Shown in pieces: positions 56,180-64,000 of a stretch of 64,000 nucleotides of DNA. The position numbers and the translations under genes are program-made. Under the pieces are notes generated by a model. The model searched no databases. It was given only the letters and a program-made list of their open reading frames with translations, and was not told the origin of the DNA. Each line of letters opens with the position of its first letter. Positions within the stretch are counted from its first letter, which is position 1. Origin of the DNA: Thamnidium elegans (taxonomy: Eukaryota > Mucoromycota > Mucoromycetes > Mucorales > Mucoraceae); assembly GCA_025201345.1 (NCBI GenBank), contig JAIXMG010000012.1, positions 496,001 to 560,000 on the forward strand, given 5' to 3'.

Positions 56180-57710
56180 ACCCCTCTTTTACCTAAATCT
56201 ATAGGTACATTGTTCGACTACCTTTCAAAAGGTGCATCGTTTGGTCTTTTCGACGTCGAAAACTCCAGAACTGTGGCGACTCGTCAGTAAAAAACTTTGT
56301 TACATCCATGATCAAGTCTAGATAGTTGAAGATAGGCCCCGTTTGCCTATCTTGCCAAACACTTATGGCACCGTCCTTGGTTACTATGCGTAGCGCTTAT
56401 GAGCCTCTCTCCCCCCCCCCCCCCTCCTCTTATGTTGCAGCAGACCCTTCTGTTGCAGCTGATATCTGACTTTAATAGTCGTGAGTCGACACCGTATTCG
56501 ACAAGCTCGAAAATATGAATGCAAATTACAACTTCTATTTAGTTCGTGACGGTAATACTTTATGGCTTGGAGGATAATTCTTTAAAATGGATTGCTAACT
56601 ATGTATCTAGCGCTTCTTTTTTTTTTTTTTTTTTTTTTTTTGCACGTCGCGACAAAGCAATATACAAGGCCGAAGGATTCGAAGAGCTAAATGAAGCAAC
56701 TTTACTCTACAATAATGATATCTTTGATTTTAACACATATTGACGACATCTAGGATGAAGCTACTCATAGTGTAACCAAAGTCCATTGGTACAAGCCAAT
56801 TTGATAAAGCTCTGTAGAGAACTAAAAATTATCCATGCTGACGGTCACACTGATACGTATGATGTTATCATGAAAGGTAACTCTTGTGACATCTCGTAAG
56901 TGACATGTACCATGTTGTTTGGCCACAAACGTCCCTCGTGACTGTTGCAATATGTTCTATTTGGTAAGCTGAAGGTTATCGTTAGCTCATCCACTAGAGC
57001 TTCAAGAATTCCTCCCGCTGTTGGTGCTAGAATGGTCTCGACACATACTTCCACGGTTATAAGTATTAGAAAACATAGCCTGGACGATCCTCATGTTTCA
57101 AATGCCCCGAGATGTCTCTTCCCTCCTGATTAAAGGGCCTATCACCTTGGTGTGACAGGGTGGATTTATCCAGACCGCAAGCATGTCTCAATAAAAACAA
57201 GTAGCTGAATTTGTTGACCTTTCTACATATTATTTAAAAGAAGCTACGCTGGCTCGAAATAATATTGGCATGCGCCTTAAGGCTTATTTTCCTAATAGAG
57301 TCTTAACGAAGCCCATTGGTACAGACACCATGATCAAAGGTTCGTCTGGACGGTTTACCAGACTAGACCCCCCTCTCTTTGGCTTCCTGTGATATGTAAG
57401 CGCACTAATTTTTCTATTTACTCTAATACGTCTAATCATTTATTACTTTCTCATAGGCCTCATTGTTGTATTGAATTCATGAAATTCAGCACATCGTTAG
57501 ACTGCTGGCTAATTACTGATAACCCGGCCGTTCTTCGTGCTCAGATCCCCAAGGATATCGCAGTAGTTGCTTTAATAAGAACCCATATCCGTTTGCATGG
57601 ACATAAAGAAAAACGCTGTATAAGGAACGGTAATAGATTACATTTTCTCTATGAATGTTCAAATGGGACACGTATTAATTTTTTTTCGAAAATACATTAT
57701 GTTACCTAGA
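56180..57710 (+). pseudogene. decayed retroelement-like coding stretch
   Basis: Fragments in several plus frames read protein-like text: LFDYLSKGASFGLFDVENSR (about 56213), YGLEDNSLKWIANY (56566), EGFEELNEATLLYNNDIFDF (56675), CRELKIIHADGHTDTYDVIM (56815), then LRAQIPKDIAVVALIRTHIR (57538). From memory these recall the gag-like first ORF of non-LTR retrotransposons of Mucorales, but I cannot confirm it. Stops and frameshifts interrupt all of them. It also contains a C(14) run at 56411-56424 and a T run of about 24 near 56618. Confidence 0.35.
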
Positions 57711-59500
57711 ATAATCTTGGAGCAATTTTACTTTCACATTTACGCGACAGCTTTATGGTATTTCCTATTTACTTCATCATTTTATTTCAGCATATTTTCC
57801 TCTTTTATTTTTGAAATAACTGTAAAAATCCGGGGCCTATAGATTTTCTAAAATATTTGACAACAAAACTATCCCTATTTGATTGCAAGGGAGACTAATA
57901 CAGAATAAAACGGCATTGTTTTTGTTTAAATAATAACCACTATTACTTTTAACTTTGTAATATTGTAGCTAGTAAGTTAGCGAGCTCGATCTGATTATCT
58001 TTTCAGGGTACTTGGTATTATTTCTAAAGTCTTACTTATTGCGCTCGTAAACTTATTAAAGATTTTGTATTACATTACTCAACAAAAATTTTTACCGCCA
58101 AAGGCAAGGGTCACTGAAAATATTCCAATATTACATAAACTTGATGAATTAATAAGATGATCTTAACATGATGTTACACAGCGATATGTTTTTTTTCTAG
58201 AGATCGGGATGATACACCCTTATTTCGCTACATATGGGAGACTTTTTCCCCGTCTAGTACTTACATCACCTCCTTCCCGGATTTTTTTTTTAAAAAAATA
58301 CTACTTGCGAGGGCTGATTTACTATTACGAAGAAAATAATTAAAGCTCACGCTCCAAAGTATAATATCCTGGATAGATGAACTGTTACATTAGATTTATG
58401 AAGTTTCAATACTAGCACAGTATAAGTTAATTTCGGGTATGTTGATAGCTTTTTTTTATACTCGAAAGGAATTAAGGTGGGGGGGGGGGGATTTATTTCG
58501 TGGGAAGCTGGATGTTGCAGAATATAATTGATTTATGATTTTAAACCCTTAGAAATATGACATAACCTATAATCACTGGCGTTGCACACAATATATGCAC
58601 TCACATCCGCGGACACGGATCAACTTTTGCTCATTAATTACCCGCAAAAAATAAACACCAAAATATGTGGTATTCTCTAATATAATTCAGTATTAACGAA
58701 TAACTGTTTTTTTTCTTTTACTTGTTAGAGAATATTCAAAAATTAAACAAATGTAACATCTTTGTACTAATAATTACTAAAAAGCAGTCAAGAGCTGTTC
58801 CCAGAGTTTTAATATAAGATGAAGTTTATTCAGTTGTATGAGAATAAATGGTATTAACTTTTATCTGGATTTTCCTTTTGCGCTGGTTTTACTGGAAGAA
58901 CTTTGGTCCCGCTGTTTCGTTTTCTCAGGAACTATATTTCTTATTTGTCCCGCTTTATTGTTACACGCTGACATCCTGTTTTCCTCTTGGAAAAAACAGA
59001 CAAGGATTTTAAAGCCATCAAAAATATATACATTAATTTTAATTCGACTACGAGATCGTTAACTCGAAGAAAGAAAGAAAAACCTAACGCTCGAATAGAT
59101 TGCTTAATATATACAAATTCTAGCATAATAAAGTTTGTTGTACTTTTATGAAAAAATTACGTATATAACTATTAAAATAGTAGATAAATGCGGGGATTCT
59201 TTACCAATGAAATGATCACAAGGAAAATAAGTTCCTGCAAAAGAATAAAAATAAATTACGTCTTGTACTCACTTTTTAACTTTTAGTCCTACAAGTAATT
59301 TTTCTTAGCTACGAGTAACATCCATTCAATTTTCTTTACAGTACATAGAACCTTTTTAACATTATTAATAACCACCTACTAATGTGGGAACTATACTTAA
59401 CATTTAGCTAGAACCTTAAAAAAAACATATATAATGGAGCCAATTTTCTCTTTCTCTATAGTTTTTTTTATTAGTATTATCAAAGCAGTTATATTTAATA
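57711..59500. other. gene-poor spacer, right part, and GH3 promoter
   Basis: There is no credible ORF. A G(12) run lies at 58479-58490 and a T/A palindrome near 58280-58297. The last few hundred bases upstream of 59501 contain TATATAAT at about 59427, a possible TATA element for the beta-glucosidase gene. Confidence 0.4.
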
Positions 59501-61778
59501 ATGCATCTTCCATCTCTTTCTACAACTGCAATTACACTTTTGTTTGCCGCTAACGCTGCTACTACTCTTGTTGAAGCCAAGGTTAAGCCTCTTTCTTGGG
59601 ACGCTGCCTATAACAAGGCCGAGGCACTTGTCAGCCAGATGTCTCTTGAACAAAAGGTTGCTATTACTACTGGTTCCGGATGGATGAAGGGTGCCTGTGT
59701 TGGTAACACATACGGCACCACTAACCCTGACTTTCCTTCTCTCTGCTTACAAGATGCTCCTCTTGGTATTCGTTTTGCCAGTAACGTTACTTCTGGTGTC
59801 TCTGGTATCAACGCTGCTGCCTCTTTCGACCGAAAGGCCATTCGTGAACGTGCCGAATATATGGGTAAAGAATTCAAAGGTAAGGGCGTCCATGTTCAAT
59901 TGGGCCCTGCCATGAATTTTATGCGAGATCCTCGTGGTGGTCGTGGTTGGGAAGCCGGAGGAGAAGATCCTTTCCTTATGGGCGTCTTGGCCGAAGAAAC
60001 TGTCAAGGGTATTCAAGAACAAGGTGTTATTGCTACCGCTAAGCATTTCCTTCTTAACGAACAAGAAACAAACAGACACAAGAGTTCTTCCGATGTTGAT
60101 TCTAGAACTTTGCATGAAATCTATCTCTGGCCTTTCGCTCGTTCTGTTGAAGCTGATGTTGGCTCCATTATGTGTGCTTATAACTTGGCTAATGCTACCT
60201 ATGCTTGTGAAAATGATTATCTTATGAACACTGTCTTGAAGGGGGAGCTTGGATTCAAGGGGTTTGTTCACTCTGATTGGGGAGCTACTCATTCTACTGC
60301 AAAATCCGTTAACAATGGTCTTGATATGACTATGCCCGGTGATATTGACATGAACAATGCAAACACTGGTACTTATTTCGGTAAGAACTTGACTGATGCT
60401 GTTGAAGCTGGTGAGGTCCCTGAAGAGCGTGCTACCGATATGGCTATGCGTATTGTTGCCTCTTGGTACAAGATGAAGCAAGACAAGGGCCATCCCGAAA
60501 CCACTCTCGACTCTTTCCACATGGAAAAGGCTCCGTATGTTAACGTTCAATCCAACCACAAGAAGCTTGTTCGTGAGATGGGTGCTGCCTCTAACGTTCT
60601 CCTCAAGAACGTCAAGAACACGCTCCCTATTGATCCCAAGAAGGTCAAGAAGATTGCTGTTATCGGCTCTGATTCTATTACTGATCCCAAGTTATTCAAT
60701 TGTGCCGATCACGGTTGTACCGGTTATACTTTGGCTCAAGGCTGGGGTTCTGGTACCACTTACTACCCTTACATCGTTGATCCTCTTGCTGGTCTTACCA
60801 ATGCTTTCGGTAAGAAGGTTGCTGTTGAATCTACTGCTGATGATTGGGATCTCAAAAAGGCTGCTGAAGTTGCCAAGGACTCTGACTACGCTTTTGTTTT
60901 CTCTAACGCTGATTCTGGAGAAGAATATATTACTGTTGACGGTAACGTAGGTGACCGTAACAACATCACTTTATGGCACAATGGTGATAACTTGGTAAGA
61001 TTAAAAAAAAAAAGATTTACTTTAGAAAAAAAATGCTAAACAAAATTTTTTTGTATTATAGATTAAGGCTGTTGCTGATGCTAACAAGAACACCATTGTT
61101 GTTATTCATGCTGTTGGTCCCGTCCTTATGCCTTGGATTAACCATCCTAACATCAAGGCTGTCCTCTGGCCAGGTCTTCCCGGTCAAGAATCTGGTAACT
61201 CTCTTGCCGATGTAGTTACTGGTAAGGTTAACCCTTCTGGTCGTCTTCCTTACACTATTGCCAAGAGAGAAGAAGATTACAATGCCGGTATCAGTCAAGA
61301 ACTTGTTATTCCTTATGAAGAAAGATTACTTATGGGATACAAATGGTTTGACCATGCCAAGATTGAACCTTTGTTCCCCTTCGGTTACGGTTTATCTTAC
61401 ACCAAGTTTGACTATAGTAAGTTAAGTGTTAAGGCCAAAGCTTCTTATGACAAGAAGGACAAGAAGACTATTAAGGATGCTACTGTTAAGGCATCTATCT
61501 CCATCAAGAATGCTGGTCATGTTGAAGGTGCTGAAATTGTTCAAGCTTATCTTTCGTTCCCCAAGAGTGCTGGTTCTCCTCCTCAACAACTTCGTGGTTT
61601 CGAAAAGGTCTTCTTGAAGAAGGGTAAGAAGGAAACAGTTAAATTTGAACTTACCAAGACCGAGCTTAGTATCTGGGATGAAGGTACTGAGACTTGGGTC
61701 ATTCCTTCTGGTAAATTCACTATTAACATTGGTGCCTCCAGTCGTGATATCCGCAAGTCTTCTAGCTTCACTCTCTAA
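59501..61778 (+). CDS. secreted beta-glucosidase, glycoside hydrolase family 3
   Basis: Two exons (59501-60994, 61062-61778) encode 736 aa. The N-terminus MHLPSLSTTAITLLFAANAA is a signal peptide, with a likely cut after VEA. The barrel domain has LCLQDAPLGIRF, GRGWEAGGEDPFLMG, KHFLLNEQETNR and the nucleophile in GFVHSDWGA (D259). The second domain (from about residue 385, LLKNVKNTLPID) includes WPGLPGQESGNSLADVVTGKVNPSGRLP. A fibronectin-III-like C-terminal domain follows (FPFGYGLSYTKFDYS). It should release glucose from cello-oligosaccharides or related beta-glucosides outside the cell. Third-position G/C is higher than in the neighbours, which suggests good expression. Confidence 0.96.
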
Positions 61779-62085
61779 AGCAACAAAAAAAACCTTATTA
61801 AATTGTACTATTAATAAATTATTTACTTATTCATATTAATTCTTGGCTATGTTAACATAATAGTAATGAAAAGTAGTCTATCTAGGTAGAAAAAAGGCAT
61901 AGTGCGTTTTGTTATGTTTCTAATTTCGTAAAATCATACTAATTTTTACATGCTTTAACTTGCAAGAAAGAAAAAAAAAACATTTTTATTTAAAGACACA
62001 TATACTTTATTACAATGGATACAATATAAATATATATATTCTTTAAGAGAGCATGACAAAATAAAAAACAAAAAACAAAAACAAC
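61779..62085. terminator. convergent 3' flanks of GH3 gene and RIM15-like gene
   Basis: This 307-bp AT-rich gap lies between two converging stop codons. AATAAA-like sequences are on both strands. No gene was seen. Confidence 0.4.
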
Positions 62086-64000
62086 TCACATAAATTGTGG
62101 TTTGTTATTTAACTGAGACACGCTTTGAGGCGAAGTACCAAAATAAGGAACCGAAGAATTAGGCCACGTAGAATCCGCCAGTGGTCGAATACATCTGAGT
62201 ACACCTTCTTTTGTCACCGGCTTATTAAGAGTATAATAAAAGATCCCTGTGAATTGCAGAGTCCCTTCATACGCGGTTACTGCAATAATGGGAGTATGCT
62301 TATTAATGTTATTTGTAGATTTGATCATCCTTGAAGCTGCTTCACCATCAACTAATTTTTTTTTAAATTTTTTTTTTTAATTAGTTACTCGATACATATA
62401 TTCATACAAAATCTCACTTACTAATAGGCATTCGTATATCCATAAATATAAAATCAAACTGAACTTTATCACCCATAGCACATCGAATAGCTTCAGCACC
62501 ATTCCTGACAATAACACACCTACACTGCAACAACTGTAAAATAGTTTCTAAAATCTTACAACTGATCGGATTATCATCTGCAATCAAACAATTTAAAACC
62601 TTGACTGGTCTATTAATATCGATTCTTTCGATATCTAAAGGGTGTGTTTGAAAAGGTATGGGTATTAATCCAGTATTATGATGAGATGATGATGATGATG
62701 GTGTGGATAGTATAGCAACTCGATTCCCAGGAGAAGAAATAGATCTTACTCGTTGTGGAGCAGTATCTTCTTTACGGAACTTTTCAACGTGACTTAGTAG
62801 ATGATGTACGGTATCTATAGATTTACGGTACGAAGGTGTAGTGACGGTACTTGAAGAGCAAGATGGAGATAGTGTTTGTGGAGGCGTACTGGGTAAAGAA
62901 ATTGAAACGGCTGGATGTGATGACAGTAGGGGTGAAGCGCTACTACTAGACGAACTTCTCGAACTAAAAGTATCTGCAATTGAGCTTCTCTTTCTCATCG
63001 AGATACCTGGGGCTGAACGATGCAAAGCAGCTCTCTCGGCTGAAATAGACGAAGAAGAAGAAACAACTGCTGTTGACGAAGTACTTGCTACTATCCTTTC
63101 ATGTCTAATCTTTCGAATCGCATCTTCATTGGCCTTTTCCAAAACAGGTAAATTCTTATACACGAATGTTCCAAAATCGGCATCATCCAAAGCTTTTATT
63201 TCCTCTGAATCAATTAACGAAATTTTGTCTGGGTTTTGTTCATGAATAATAGCTTTAGCACGTTTAATTTCTTCCATGACTAGATTTTGCAAGTTGTCTT
63301 GGCCCATCATCGTAGCGCCTCTGGTATCAAAATAATCTGTATCTTCTTCATTTACAGGTTGCGGTATAAAGGAAGGGGATTCGTTCAGCAGTTTATTCCA
63401 ATCCAGGTCCTTAAAAAACGGATGTTGTCGTACTTCTTCGGGTCCATTTCGACCTAGCCGTTTATTAGGGTCCAGTGTAAGCAACCGTTCCATAAAGTCA
63501 TACGCTTCATCTGGTAAATTTACTTCATCTTTATGCCAGTCGATATTTCGGGACAAGATGTTTTCAAACACTTTATCAGGTGTCTCTGCATGAAACGGAG
63601 GATACCCGTACAAAAACTCGTAGCAGATAACACCTAGTGCCCACCAATCCACCATGGAATCTTGGCCAGTACCTAAAATACTTTCAGGCGCTAAATAATC
63701 TGGCGTGCCAACCGCTTGTTCTTGTCTTACTTCATTATCACCTTGTTGCTCCATCATCATTACCGGAGGTGACGCATGTACAAAGGCAGGTGTTGTTAAA
63801 CCTGAAGACAATAAACCAGAACTAGTCCTTTGGCGTCTAGCACCTACAGTTGCAATATTATTTGCACTATTGTTCAGTTCATCATGCATGTGTAACGGTA
63901 ATATGGGTGCACTACCACTACTGGCTGTATTACTACTGGAAGAACTATTTTCAACGGGTGTACTTACAGGTTCGCCACCCGAAGTAGAACTAGCAAGCGA
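62086..64000 (-). CDS. RIM15: RIM15-like AGC kinase with C-terminal receiver domain (partial, cut by window edge)
   Basis: The frame is open through 64000, so the 5' part, including the kinase N-lobe, lies outside. Visible exons are 64000-62422 and 62351-62086. Ser-rich sequence between the missing DFG and the visible VGTPDYLAPES is the long activation-loop insert of Rim15/Cek1/ppk18 kinases. WWALGVICYEFLYGYPPFHA, RLLTLDPNKRLGRNG, HPFFKDLDWNKLL and FIPQPVNEEDTDYFDTRG form the C-lobe and AGC tail. A Ser-rich linker leads to a receiver domain: CLIADDNP (acidic pair), IFMDIRMPI (phospho-acceptor Asp) and the NKPVTKEG lysine, all kept. Rim15 links TORC1/PKA nutrient signals to quiescence through Igo/endosulfine phosphorylation. 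Confidence 0.93.

Noticed and set aside
59747..60559. 270-codon frame opposite the GH3 gene
   Set aside because: It is a shadow frame created by GC-richer codons of the beta-glucosidase exon.
1..64000. CRISPR array, rRNA genes, bacterial operons or phage
   Set aside because: No regularly spaced repeats, no rRNA-like GC-rich blocks; gene structure with spliceosomal introns shows a eukaryotic nuclear region.

Overview
The window looks like nuclear DNA of a low-GC early-diverging fungus, most likely Mucoromycota/Mucorales. The evidence is short GT-AG introns (about 45-110 nt) in most genes, A/T homopolymer-rich spacers, standard-code fungal orthologues (ARG1, Gyp7-type RabGAP, Tim54, V-ATPase c subunit, srk1/RCK kinase, Fpr3/4-type FKBP, RIM15) and decayed multicopy ORFs of a kind I associate with Mucorales. 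Genus and species cannot be fixed from sequence alone. Multi-exon genes are given as one span with exon coordinates in the evidence text; splice sites were read by eye.

Layout. 0.7-13.9 kb is a dense housekeeping block: argininosuccinate synthase (-), TBC RabGAP (-), ING-type PHD protein (-), TIM54 (+), two relic ORFs, a vacuolar-type amino acid transporter (+) and the V-ATPase c subunit (-). 14.19-15.62 kb is a near-perfect 1.43-kb inverted repeat made of two head-to-head copies of the C-terminal half of a Tc1/mariner/IS630-like transposase with subterminal repeats. 15.7-32.6 kb is again gene-dense: srk1/RCK2-like kinase, HIT protein, F-box pseudogene plus intact F-box gene, a ZNF706-like mini-protein, eL27, a small membrane ORF, uS2 (RPS0), nucleolar FKBP, GH31 glycosidase and an MFS transporter.

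32.6-46.1 kb is an accessory zone. It has two 0.4-0.45-kb MITE-like elements of one family plus a solo end, two inverted decayed copies of a zinc-finger gene family (one with a MITE at the end of its open coding stretch), and a tandem array of alpha/beta-hydrolase genes (two intact, one pseudogene, one fragment) with duplicated promoter segments. 46.1-54.1 kb returns to genes: mitochondrial uL11, a PP2C phosphatase, a coiled-coil protein, an HRN-type putative pseudokinase, a small Tyr-rich ORF and a four-pass membrane protein. 54.1-59.5 kb is gene-poor with a decayed retroelement-like stretch. The right end holds a secreted GH3 beta-glucosidase and the 3' part of a RIM15-like AGC kinase with a C-terminal receiver domain, cut by the window edge.

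Most genes are unrelated housekeeping neighbours, so no operon logic applies. The most unusual items are the fold-back transposon, the hydrolase array in which one paralogue has lost both glycines of its nucleophile elbow, the putative pseudokinase with a GC-AG intron, the T(n)A(n) palindromes recurring inside introns, and the paired inverted zinc-finger gene relics.
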